64,000 nt of DNA. Origin: Tenebrio molitor. Lineage: Eukaryota; Arthropoda; Insecta; Coleoptera; Tenebrionidae. The stretch is from the NCBI RefSeq assembly GCF_963966145.1, contig NC_091047.1:27962001-28026000 (forward strand). Direction: 5' to 3'. Shown here piece by piece: positions 43,955-54,668 of this stretch. The notes under the pieces were generated by a model. The model saw only the letters and a list, made by a program, of their open reading frames with translations. It ran no database searches and was not told the origin of the DNA. The position numbers were made by a program, and so were the translations under genes. How positions within the stretch are numbered: position 1 is the first letter of the stretch; each line of letters starts with the position of its first letter.

Positions 43955-45210
43955 CTAAACTAGAGTATTAAAATTGACTAAAGGTGGAACGTATCGGTAC
44001 TTCTTTGGTAGAACTGTGGCTTTGTATTTGGTTTTGTTCCCTGCTAGGGGCAGTAATGTCACGTTGGAGATGACTTCGACTGGGCGAACTGACCCAAAGA
44101 AGTCTGTTATACGAACGTCATGTGGATTTCTTCTGAACAAGTCCTTTCTTACTCCCACCGTAGAAATGCAAACTCGCTTCGGACACACGTTCAACTGCAA
44201 AAAACATGATTATGCCATCTAAAAAAATTGAAAAACTTACAAATTCTCCGAGCGTCTTTCTTGTATGTGAATCGACGTTTTCTAGGAATTCAAGGGCATA
44301 GTAAGTGTAGCGGTCAATAATATAAACACCAATTGCGGGATCCACGTGATGCTAAAATATTAATGTCATTATGAATAATAAATTGGGGAATAAATACACA
44401 CTGAAAGTGAATCTTCTCCAACTAGACTGCTCCCAACAGCTAGAATGTTGGGTGAATAGAATTTTTCATACATAGAGGCTGCTTGACAGGTATCAATCAT
44501 GAAGAAAATTTCATGATATCTAAAAATTAAATGATGATTTACAATAAAGATGGTAATGAATTTAATTGCCTTTGTTTCTGCCACATCTGCTCGAGAGCAT
44601 CTGCCATTTCCTGACTTGTAATTTCCTCAGAATCTTGAAATTTCAAAAAGCCATCACCTCCATGCCCTGTCAGATATATCAAGACATTGCTGCCCTCGTC
44701 TGTGAGTAACTGCTTAGATCTTGGAGTACCAGGTGGCAACCTCCCAGTCAAAAGACGGACAAAATTTTCAACAGTGACCTATCACATACAATTAATTTCT
44801 TGTAAAGCGTATTAGACATGATTTACTTCATATCCTCGATAGTCCACCTCGACGTCGTCCCCGTACACGTTTATGTGCTGATTAGCGTTATTAAAAACCG
44901 TCGCGGGGCGCGGATTTCGTGGATTACACGCCATGTCATCCGCAATCATCAATATTATTTGACTGTCGGGTATTCCGAGACGCTTTACGCTTCTGTAGAT
45001 CGACAATACGTTGGCTACATGACGATAATTGAACCAAAAGCGGCTCGTATCTACGAGAACGGCCCAGTTATTTGTGTGACCATTTTTGGGAAATTCAAAA
45101 TCCAGCTGCAATTCCTAGTTTGAGTAACAATAACGTTTGTAGCGGTGCAATACCTGTGCTCGGCTTAAAGTGATCAAAACGGCGAGAAAAGATAGAGAAA
45201 AAAGCGTCAT
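43955..45210 (-). CDS. PIGK: PIG-K, protease subunit of GPI transamidase
   Basis: Caspase-like ER enzyme that cleaves the C-terminal signal of GPI-anchored proteins and joins them to GPI. Exons are 45,154-45,210, 44,827-45,114, 44,570-44,778, 44,402-44,519, 44,241-44,351 and 43,955-44,194; 1,023 nt, 340 aa. The first exon encodes a signal peptide (MTLFSLSFLAVLITLSRAQ). NNWAVLVDTSRFWFNYRHVA opens the catalytic domain. The catalytic His lies in YLTGHGGDGFLKF (H154) and the catalytic Cys in FMIDTCQAASMYE (C196), the same 42-residue spacing as I recall for human PIGK. RITDFFGSVRPVE is the conserved end of the domain. The protein stops after YVPPLVNFNTLV, without the C-terminal transmembrane helix of the human and yeast proteins. 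Intron 3 uses GC-AG, and intron 1 is only 39 bp, or 48 bp with a second in-frame acceptor. Confidence 0.94.
44520..44569 (-). other. GC-AG intron of PIG-K
   Basis: Exon 3 ends CAAAG and the intron begins gcaatt and ends tttttag, 50 bp. Joining gives Q-R-Y-H at the place where family members have R-R-Y or similar (QMWQK.R-Y), and keeps the frame. The nearest GT donor would leave a 23-bp intron, too short to splice. Confidence 0.8.
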
Positions 45211-45900
45211 TTCGCTTGTTCGAAAAATTAGCTAGGGGAAAATGTTAGGTTAAGGTGAAAGTGAAATATCGATTAGGCGTGGCTTTCTAATACGAATTGA
45301 TAAGAAATTTAATATTTTTCGATGATTTCCTGTCAGTGTATAAGTCGATACTTTCCGTAAAAAATTGTCTGAAATTGGCCCATGACTGATTAGTTGGGGT
45401 AATTTCAAATCTGGCGCGTTTTTTGATTGTTACACAACAGTCGCAACCGGAAGCTTCCGGTTTTAGAGAAAATAAATTCCCAATGCTTGGTGGGAAACAA
45501 TTGAATAACGCTGAAAATCAGGACGTCAAGTTAAAATTTGTAGGTTAAAAAACATCGAAAATGATTCTTTTGAAAATGATTGATTGAAAAATGGTCCTTT
45601 TTCAGGTTCGTTTCAATTTGGCGCCGAATCAGCGCCGGAAAGGAAACTGTTTTGATGCGCAGGAAAAATGCTCAAACCCCTCTTTTGGCATTTAATGCGC
45701 GCAGTACCGGTTTTCATCCTCTTACATATTTTACAAGTGTTTTGCTTTTATACAACATATTTGACTCGAATGTGGCAAAGCTTGAGTGAAATCAATCTAT
45801 TAATCCTCCGTACAAACATCTTTAACTATCTGACGACTTGAACATTTGCCAAAAAGGTGAGAACAGTTCCTTTCTTTGTTAACGAGAATGTTTATTGTCC
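45211..45900. other. Intergenic, upstream of PIG-K
   Basis: It presumably contains the PIG-K promoter. No motif could be assigned. The small + frame at 45,580-45,789 is not recognised. Confidence 0.4.
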
Positions 45901-46030
45901 CCGAACGAAACTCGCCATACACGTGGACGGAACATTATTTCGCGTTTGGGCCCCATCCCGGGTCCGCTTTCGCACGGTTTGCCCCGTTTCAGCTTGGCCG
46001 CGAAGCATTTTCAGTCGGTGGCAGTGAGGT
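45901..46030 (+). promoter_or_regulatory. CpG-rich segment; candidate promoter and untranslated first exon of CNBP
   Basis: Within AT-rich surroundings this segment is clearly GC- and CpG-rich (gggccccatcccgggtccgc). It contains an arthropod initiator-like ttttcagtcgg (about 46,008) followed by a donor-like ca/gtgaggt at about 46,025. CNBP coding starts 3.6 kb downstream just after a splice acceptor (ttcgcag, 49,659-49,665), so a noncoding first exon must exist somewhere upstream. This is the best candidate I see, but it could equally serve another gene. Confidence 0.3.
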
Positions 46031-49000
46031 TAAGGCGTGATTAGCGAGTTCGTATCGCACAGTTACATAAAAAATTTACAGTTACTTGGCAATAATAAGG
46101 TTAGAAAGATCGGTTTGTCGCCGTTTGATCGCTATTTTCGCTGTTTGTTAGATGTTTGCTCAAAAATTCCGGACGTCATTAGTGGGTCAATAATTATTTT
46201 TCGGTGGCGTCCGCACAAATACTGGGCCACCATCGACTATTTTAAAACCAGAAATAAATTATTAATAACCAGAAGTAAACAAAATGATAACGTAAAATGA
46301 AACGGAACGGTTTTGCCGCTTTTCGTACGCGGGTCAGGCTTGCAGGGTCAACTGGCCAAACGGTAATTAGGGGCAACAACCAGGTCTTGTTTTACAATCT
46401 AAAATCTAATTGATTGCGGTTATAGACGTTCGCTCCGCATGAATTCTAAACCACTTCGATCAGAGCCAGTTCGGGACAAATTCTGTTCAAGTTCTTCGAC
46501 CCAAAGACATTCAGACATTGTTCGGTTCAGTTCCGATTTCAAAGAAACCTTAAATTTTGATTTTCTCTAAGTTGGTACCCTTGTATAGCGGTATGTGAAA
46601 TCTGAAGGAGGGAGATTAGAATCACTATCAGAAATAAGTAATCCGTTGCAGAAAATTGATAAGACAATTTCAAGAATTTCATTTTTTTTTTAAAGGTGGA
46701 AGTGCAATTTACTTCCATTAAAACTGTTGAAGACTACGTAATATCTTCTGTCATTATAATAATTACTATACGAGTAGTCCGTCATTTGGTTTTTGCTTGA
46801 ACGAGAGTCGGGTTTTTGAACTTTTGGTTTTGCCACACCGTTAACATTTACTTCATTCAGTTAAAAATGTCGAACGAGCGTTAATAATTGCATATTCATT
46901 AATGTGTCGTTTATTTAGACAAGGCCGCACTTTTACTTGGAGATTATCTAAATGAAAGTAGACCCATTCATTAGTTTAAGATTGTCTGGAACAGTTGGTT
47001 GAACCCAACAAGTTTAGTCGTTTAATGGCGACTTTCAGCGGTCGCAGATTTGGTCTTTTTTGCTCTAAAAGGAAATCGGAATCAATTCTGATTACGAATA
47101 AAACTGTGGTTGCATTTTTACTTGCGAAATCACGTGGAACTTCACGATTGTTTTTAGAGCAGTGCGCCGACAGGATCTCCAAAGCTATTTTTAACAGAAG
47201 TGTCCTTTAAATGTACAGCCAAATTATTTTTTCCGTGAAGGCATTTTTCCAAAAGCGCCCCACAACAAACATTTCTAATTATTTCATTTGTGATTAAGCT
47301 GCATTTTCTTCGTGTAATTGTTTGGTTTACGCTCAACGGGGTTCATTTGCAGTAATTATTTCCATCGAAGGAGAACGTTCCGTTTTTGTGCGATTATTAA
47401 TTAAAAAAAGAGATTTTATTATTGTGATGGACCGAAGCAAAACGTTAACAACGTGGGAACAGTGTAAAGTATCATGACCAGATATCTGTTGATCATTCGT
47501 CGCGGATAATAATAACTGCAAGAAGCAGAAATTCTGTTCTTTCCAGATCTTTTTATGCCGAAATCGCGTCCAATAAAAATCTTTAAATATCGTCGATGGT
47601 CATCACGAGTGCAAATAGATCAATAAAAGTTGTAAAATTGACATGTTAGTGTTTAATATGCTCTTGTTGGTGGGATTTTGCTTGCAACTGGTTGGATTCC
47701 AGTGTTTTATGAATATTTATCGTCATTAGTTAATAGAATTACGGCGCATTATTCGCTTTTGTGTAAGATTAAAATCTAGAAAGTTGAAAACTATTTAGCA
47801 TTTTTTAACCAACCTTGACGGAGAACAAGTGCAAACGTGTAAGCATCGAATCGAGTTGTAATAGGAATTTGCAGGATTTCTTGTTTACTGCGTGATAAAA
47901 TTTTTGGAATTTGTGTTGTGGAAAAATTCAGATTTGTCCACAATTCGTCGAGCACAAAAATAGTTTTTTTTCTTTCTTCGTTGTTTTCTGGAGTATGAGG
48001 GAGAAAATCAGAAATGGGATTAAAAATTTGCAGAATTTCACATGCTCTGTAATACTCAATGGATTTTTTTGAGGAATTTAAAATTCTTCAATTTTGTGGT
48101 AAATTTTCAATTCTAGACGTAGTAATTAACGCACAGAATATTTTTTATGCAATAGAATGGAATTAAACCCTTTTTAGAAAGATGATTCGCAGAAAGAAAA
48201 TTTTTGAAGGGAGGTAAATTTTTTGATTTTTGTGGCATTTTGACAATTGTATCACAAGTGTAGTGTAATAATTTTTTTAAAGAATAAATACTAATACATA
48301 ATAATGAAATTAAGAATTTGGATTTTGTAGTAGAAGACTGAACAATTTAGCAGCCCATGAACTTTTTTCTCGTTTATGTTTGAGGAAACAGTTTTAAAGA
48401 AATGCAGCTAAAATTTAAATTTGATTGTTAATTGAAATGGAAAATCTTGATTGTTTTGGCGATAAATTTCAAAAACACTGGAAATGGGCATATTATGCTG
48501 TTGTTTAAAGTCACAGAATAGTTGATTTTTGTGAATTAAAAAATCGTAGATTTTCAAAAACATTGCCAAGAAAGTCACAATTGGACAATTATTATCGTAA
48601 TTAATGTTTTCATATTGAATAGAATTGGAAGAGAAATTTTATTAAGCCGTGAATATTAGAAATATTTAATAAATATAAAATCTTGGATATCTTTGTTAAT
48701 TGGAAGAAAAAGAAAAATTGAACGAATCAACTAATTTATGTGACAGAAAAATTAAAGAAATATGAGCAAATCACACCTGCTGTTTTTTTTAATGGTTAAT
48801 ATGGAGGGTTGCTTGAATTCTAAAAATAAGAGCAATTCCTATTTCACTCGTGCAGATTTTAACTGTGACAGTTATTATTTTCTACAATTCTAAAGAAGAG
48901 AATGATATCATTTATGCCACTACCATTTTATTCAAATTTGAATTTTTAATCAATCACAAATAAAATTGGCTTCTAAAAATCGCCAATCATTCTGTTTAAA

Positions 49001-49658
49001 AAATTAGCTTGATCGATAAAAAGTCAGAAATAATTTTGCATTCTGTCAGATTATTTTGTACCACACGCAGTAAATTTTGCATAATGAGTAATGAAACACG
49101 CTCTGGAAGTTGTTCTAAAGGAAATACGTATAACTATTTTCGTTGACAAAAATAAGCTCAAACGCAAAACAGTTTTTTTTTTTGTTTCGTTCAGGAAATA
49201 AGTTTTTATTTTTTAATTATTTAACAAAATCACATTGAAGTTTGTATGAAGGGTCCAAACAAATCAATATTGAAGGCATAAACAGATATATTGCTGCCTA
49301 TTGTCAATAATGTACTTTTTTTTATTTTAGCGCGAACAAAAATACCAAAATGACAAAGCACTCCACAAGAGCATTATAAAATTGATTCATTCAAAATCGT
49401 GTTGTATTTTATGACGATTACGTCAAAATCGTAATTTGCGGTTGAAAACGTATCAAAGATGATAAATAAATAGCGGGAATAAATATTTTTGTTTGTGGCG
49501 ATGGCGGTCCAGTCGTAACTTTTTCAATATATCCGCACCCTCGCCTCCCAAAATAAAAGTTTCCTGAAACAATGGAACGAACCGTCAAGAGGTGGCAGCA
49601 GCTGCACCACCATCGAGATGTTTCGATTCTTGTCGAGTTATCATCATGAGTGGTTCTG
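46031..49658. other. Noncoding stretch, possibly CNBP intron 1
   Basis: AT-rich sequence without recognisable genes. The short overlapping frames at 46,976-47,521 have no domain content. Confidence 0.45.
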
Positions 49659-49671
49659 TTCGCAGGCGAGC

Positions 49672-50109
49672 ATGAGTTCCGGGAGTATATGTTACAAATG
49701 CAACCAACCGGGGCATTTCGCGCGGGAGTGTTCCCAGCCGGGAGGGCGCGACGGAGGACGCGGTTTCAACAGGAACCGAGAGAAGTGCCACAAATGCAAC
49801 AAGACCGGGCACTACGCCCGCGACTGCAAAGAGGATTCCGCGCGTTGTTACCGTTGTTATGGGGAAGGTCACTTCGCTAAAGACTGCCTTCAGAGTCCCG
49901 ACATGCCGTCCTGCTACAACTGCAGAAAACCGGGCCACATCGCCCGGAGTTGCCCGGAAGCCGGTGGCATCTCGAACGAGACCTGCCACAATTGCCAGAG
50001 ACCCGGCCACATCTCCAGGAACTGTCCGGAGAACACGAAAATCTGCTACTTATGCCACAAGCCCGGCCATCTGAAGCGGGATTGTCAGGAGAACGATTAC
50101 AGGAAGTAG
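49672..50109 (+). CDS. CNBP: CNBP-type CCHC zinc-knuckle nucleic-acid-binding protein
   Basis: Single-stranded nucleic-acid-binding protein involved in translational and transcriptional control; in flies the homologue is CG3800. The product from ATG 49,672 is 145 aa with six CX2CX4HX4C knuckles at residues 7-20, 39-52, 59-72, 81-94, 105-118 and 125-138. An RG-rich linker (GGRDGGRGFNRN) lies between the first two, where vertebrate CNBP has its RGG box. Vertebrate CNBP has seven knuckles, so one is absent here. An open frame continues 18 codons upstream but crosses a good acceptor (ttcgcag before GCGAGCATGAG), so MSSGSICYKC is the better start. Poly(A) signal AATAAA lies at about 50,549. The strong GC content of the coding region contrasts with its surroundings. 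The other frames over it are shadows. Confidence 0.93.
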   Translation: MSSGSICYKCNQPGHFARECSQPGGRDGGRGFNRNREKCHKCNKTGHYARDCKEDSARCYRCYGEGHFAKDCLQSPDMPSCYNCRKPGHIARSCPEAGGISNETCHNCQRPGHISRNCPENTKICYLCHKPGHLKRDCQENDYRK

Positions 50110-50575
50110 TGTATGTTAACGACGCTGTTTTTATTTGTTGTATTTTATATATACGTTATGAAATTGTCTGTTTTCTGGACCCTATTGTTAAACCGATGTT
50201 TCTTATTTATACTTCAAACTGTTTCCTATCTGTTTTTCCTGTAGCATAAGAAAATTATTATTATAATCATTGATTTTTTTAATGTAATTTCAACTTAAAA
50301 CTAAAGGTTTTATGATACTTTTGGTTTTATCTACCAGTTCCTTGATGAGAGTCGCCCATCCCGACATACAGTAAGCAGCGGTCGGTGCAATTCAAGAGGT
50401 TCACGCTTTCGTTTCCACACCATTTCGATGTAACGCTCTTTTTTGTACATTTATTTATTTACCTTCATTTACCAAACTGAAGGATTGTGTTTACGTTTGG
50501 TATATACTTTCCAAATTGTAATAATTTTGATAACATCTTTACATTTTAAATAAAATACTTCAAAGGTGGCCCGAG
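50110..50575 (+). other. CNBP 3' UTR
   Basis: It follows the TAG stop and ends near AATAAA at 50,549-50,554. No structure was noticed. Confidence 0.6.
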
Positions 50576-50929
50576 TTCTGCTTTTCTGATTTCTCTCATA
50601 CACCATTCGAGCAACACAACCCTTGATCAACCAACCACACTTTCATCATTTTCCACAAAAACAAATCCACACTGGTGCTATCGACTGTCAAATTCTCATT
50701 AACTAAAGTGGTAATTGTTTTAAATATTTTATGAACTATTGTAAACCACAATCTTTATAAATCGTTTGTTACATTATTGTTTCGCGGTAACTGCAACTAC
50801 CACGAAAATAATTCGAAATTGAGTACTAATTTTGGCTAGATAAATTTATAGTATAATTTTAAATGAATGAGACGTTCTGACAAGTCTAAAAAAACTCAAA
50901 AAGCTGCTATTGGAAGAACGTCGTACGAA

Positions 50930-51190
50930 TGCAAATAGAACGAATCTGCAATTGTTCTGGGGTGTTGAATGACCCATTAAAAAGTCACCAGATGTATTTT
51001 CATCTTATGTAGATAGCGCGACGTCCAGATCTATATCCTACAAATCACCTATGGAACGTGGTAGGATGACGTCTGCCGACAAGTGCAACATTGTCAGTCT
51101 AGAGGAAGAACAATGGTCTGAAACAGATAGAATTTGAGTAGACAATCGTACCATTTAGGTTTTATATTGTCCTATACAACTATAAATGTA
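50930..51190 (+). pseudogene. Tc1/mariner transposase C-terminal remnant
   Basis: Reading + strand gives ARRPDLYPTNHLWNVVG, then a stop, then RLPTSATLS. This resembles the highly conserved S-PDLNPIEH-W-LGRRL block around the last catalytic acidic residue of Tc1-like transposases. Several stops and frameshifts follow. Upstream codons (50,930-51,010) look like worn transposase sequence too. No TIRs were located. Confidence 0.7.
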
Positions 51191-54100
51191 ATGAGACTAT
51201 GGTGGTTGTACTAGATATTAAACAGTTTCGTTACATGTAAGAGAAAATTTTCGAGTGTTTTACTGATATTAACATAATAAAAAATTTAACTGCTTAATTA
51301 TTGTTATTATTTTAATGCACATTTTTGCTTTGCATTGAACAAATGAAAATCATAAACGTCAAAAATTATACCCAATGAAAAGTGAAAAAAAAAAATTACA
51401 AAGAATAATTAAACAAAGAAAGTAAGATATTTAAATTCGTTAAGGGATAAACAAAATTTCCAACAAGTATGTTTTTAGAAACTGGTGCAGTTATATTCCA
51501 AGAATCATGAAAATTTCAAGACACTAAAGTTTCTCAGAACGAACTTACCTGAATTATGTAGCAGTGTAGCTACTTTGCGTCCATTCGCAGAATATTCGAG
51601 TACAAATTTCTGTGCTCCCAAGTGGATATGTGAGTGCACCGGTTTACTGTTTATCCTTAATTTCATTTGGAAAAATTTCTCTTACAAGTGACTGATTGGC
51701 AAGATGGTGCTCTGCTGCATTTAAATTTTTTATTTGACCGTCTATCAGTATAAACGGTGTTAGTAATTTGCTTATGAAGACATAGCAAGAAGTAAATAGA
51801 TAAATATGTGTAAGAAGTAAAAGAAGCGTCTGAATAATACACTATACACAGTAAAGCGATGGATTGTTTTATTATCTTCTTGTCACCTAAAAAATATTTT
51901 TGTCCGTCGTTCGTGGTTGCGCCAAATTTGACAGATCCCTTTGGTTTAACCTTATCCTTTGCGTCGATGGAGAAAACGTGTAAAACAGATAATTTCATGT
52001 TCGGGTCCGTCGTAGGGAGCAGAATAATGTAATGTATTGTGACCACACAGTTACAAACATTTTGTAAAATATAGATATTAAAGCGAGGGTTTATGGTGTG
52101 AATAAATGTTAAATAATAAATTACGTGGTAATAAAGTAATTAAAAAAGCCACAAATGCTTCGGGCTTCGTATTTTTATTATCCAGTAACGGTATAAACTG
52201 ATTCTGAAATTGTTTCGCAGACAACTGATGAATAATAAACAAAAATAGGAGAAAGCAACGACATGGTTTCAGACACTTAACATTTGTGTTTATCTTTTTG
52301 TTTTCTCTTCAGTTCTTATTGAAGTAAAAATAACATCTACAGTTGAGTCTTTGGATATGCAACCCAAAATGCTCCTTCATGTATTTCAATTTTCTTCACA
52401 GTTTGTACTGCTTCATAAAGATATTCTTTAACATTATACAAGTTAGTGTAAAAATGTCAGAAATTATGTATAAAGTGATAAAGATATTTTAGCGTTATAA
52501 ATAAAAATATTTTGAAAATTAAATTGTGTTTTATTAAAATTAATTTGTTATTTGATTCGGTGGTAGGTAAGTACTAGGTACCTTGTAGTGTTACAGCATT
52601 TCTAAGTAGCAGAATCCGCTTGTGTTGCAATAATTTTAAAAAAAGTTACAGAAGAAACGGAAGGCGGTTTTCACTTCTGCTGATCAGTTCGGTATTTAGT
52701 AGGTCAAAGCCAACGGATTTCATGTTTTTTGAATTCCTTTCGTAATCTTGTCAATTATTTTTTCACGTCACCAATTGAAATGAAGGAAACTAAAAAAAAT
52801 CTGAGATATAACTTTAATTCTGGAAGGCGAAAATTAGTTATCAAAATTTATATATTTACATATTTATTTTTATAGTTTTACATCATTGGAAAAGTAAGAA
52901 CTTGTTAATAAATAAATAATTCAAGTTGATAACTGTGGTCACTATTTAGTGTCACGTTTTCCAGTTGGTATATTAAAAAAAAAACAACTTAAACATTTTT
53001 TGTTTCAAATCGAATATCAAAAAATGTAAGATATTTAAGAATAAACCAAAAAGACTTAACAGTTCAAATACACGTGCAGATCAGATATATATTTTTTTAA
53101 ATATTGCTCCCCTCGATTTGTCTGCATAACTATAACGCAATTAACTGTGGCAATATGTTGTTTAGAAGACCACAGTGATAGTTTAATGACCGCGCCTGAA
53201 GGCCAGCACCTTGTATATTGATCATGATTTCATGATCACATCAAACTTGTCCTCAAATTCCTAATCGAAAAAAATGCATTCGAATTTGGCGCCACGTTGA
53301 GTTACCGACTGCGGCTGTCACACAACCATCAATTTGACCGCCATATAAACTGTCAATCTAGAAGCACGCGTGACATAAAATTTGTGACTTTTGGTGTAAA
53401 TTCGCCAATACCAAACCCAGTGTTTATCACTAAGGCGCATATTTAATAAAAATGTGTTATTGTTGTAAAATGTACACAAGATCTCTCAAATGCACGTGAC
53501 ATTGCTGTCAGTCGTTTATATTTACTGTGTAAATTTTTGAATATCCTTGGATGAAGAAGTGCCGCAAGTATACGAACGGCGAGTGTTAATTGCGAGCGTG
53601 GTTGCAACCCCGCAGACTAATTACCCGAAACTGTGAAGAAGATAAATAGAAGTGTTACGTAAATTCATGTTTTGATTTGACGTATTGTCAACTTTGAAAA
53701 TGAAAGTCCGTAAGTAACAAATATCTGGTGTTTTGGTGAATGAATGTGTTATTTTTCGAACGCATATTTTTGTCTAGTTTCATTGTATTGAGTGGCAAGG
53801 ATGTGAATTGTTAATTAGTTGATTTTAATTAAGCGGCATAAATTTCCTTTCCGACCACGAGGTAGCCATTTCTGTCACGCGAAGCTCAATGCAGGACGTG
53901 ATCAGTCAAGAATGTTCGATTGCACAACACACTACAGCAGAGACGGACAAAATTGATACAAGACGCGTCTATTTTTAAGCAAAAACGAGACCTCAGACGA
54001 TTAAATATAACCGCGATTTCGCACCAGAAAAATATTGTTTTGATATGAACTCGTTTCTAATGTTGGTATACGTTAGCAAGATTGCCATTATTTATCTTCA

Positions 54101-54240
54101 CGGTATAATTTTTTTTAATCACAAATTGAGATTCTTTCTTGTTTGGATATTTTTCAATGTCAGGAGTGTGTCCCGGACGAAACAACAATAGTCTTTCCGG
54201 AATAAAAGAATTGTTAAATAAATTAACATAATTTTTCAAA
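51191..54240. other. Intergenic noncoding stretch
   Basis: About 3 kb without a supported gene. A near-palindrome tgatcatgatttcatgatca lies at 53,219-53,238. The 127-codon - strand frame at 51,663-52,046 is low in recognisable content and is not called. Confidence 0.5.
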
Positions 54241-54668
54241 AATAGACGTTCGGAGCATGCGCGCCGAGCGATCGTGTCCTGTTGTTTACAGCGTTTGTTT
54301 CGCTTCTGTCAATTGTCACTTTCAGTTGTCACTCAAACGTGTTTGGTGTGCTTTTAAAAATTGGTAAATAGCGTCTTTCCCGTGTTGATTTATTGGAAAA
54401 CTCGCGTACCATTCCGTGGATCCGGCATCAGTAGAGACCATGACGGAGACTTTGTTCTCTGATAGATGTGAGTAAAGGGAGAAAAGCGGTTCCGAATCGG
54501 GAACGTGTTTGGAGCGCGGCAAATGCCAAAAGTTGACTTGGAAATTCAACTGTCAACTTGTTCACTTGTTAATTTGTTTACGTTTTTAATTTGCACACCG
54601 AGACGAATTTGTGTTTGGTTCGATTTTCGAATATCGATCCTTGATCGTTTTTCTCGTGGCCGACAGAG
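54241..54668 (+). promoter_or_regulatory. Probable TGIF promoter / 5' UTR region
   Basis: GC content and CpG density rise (gcatgcgcgccgagcgatcg at about 54,256) directly upstream of the TGIF start codon, as expected for the 5' end of a gene. The - strand frames here (54,322-54,872) are antisense shadows of the UTR and exon 1. Confidence 0.4.

Noticed and set aside
49585..50010. 141-codon - strand Val/Ala-rich frame
   Set aside because: Antisense of the CNBP knuckles.
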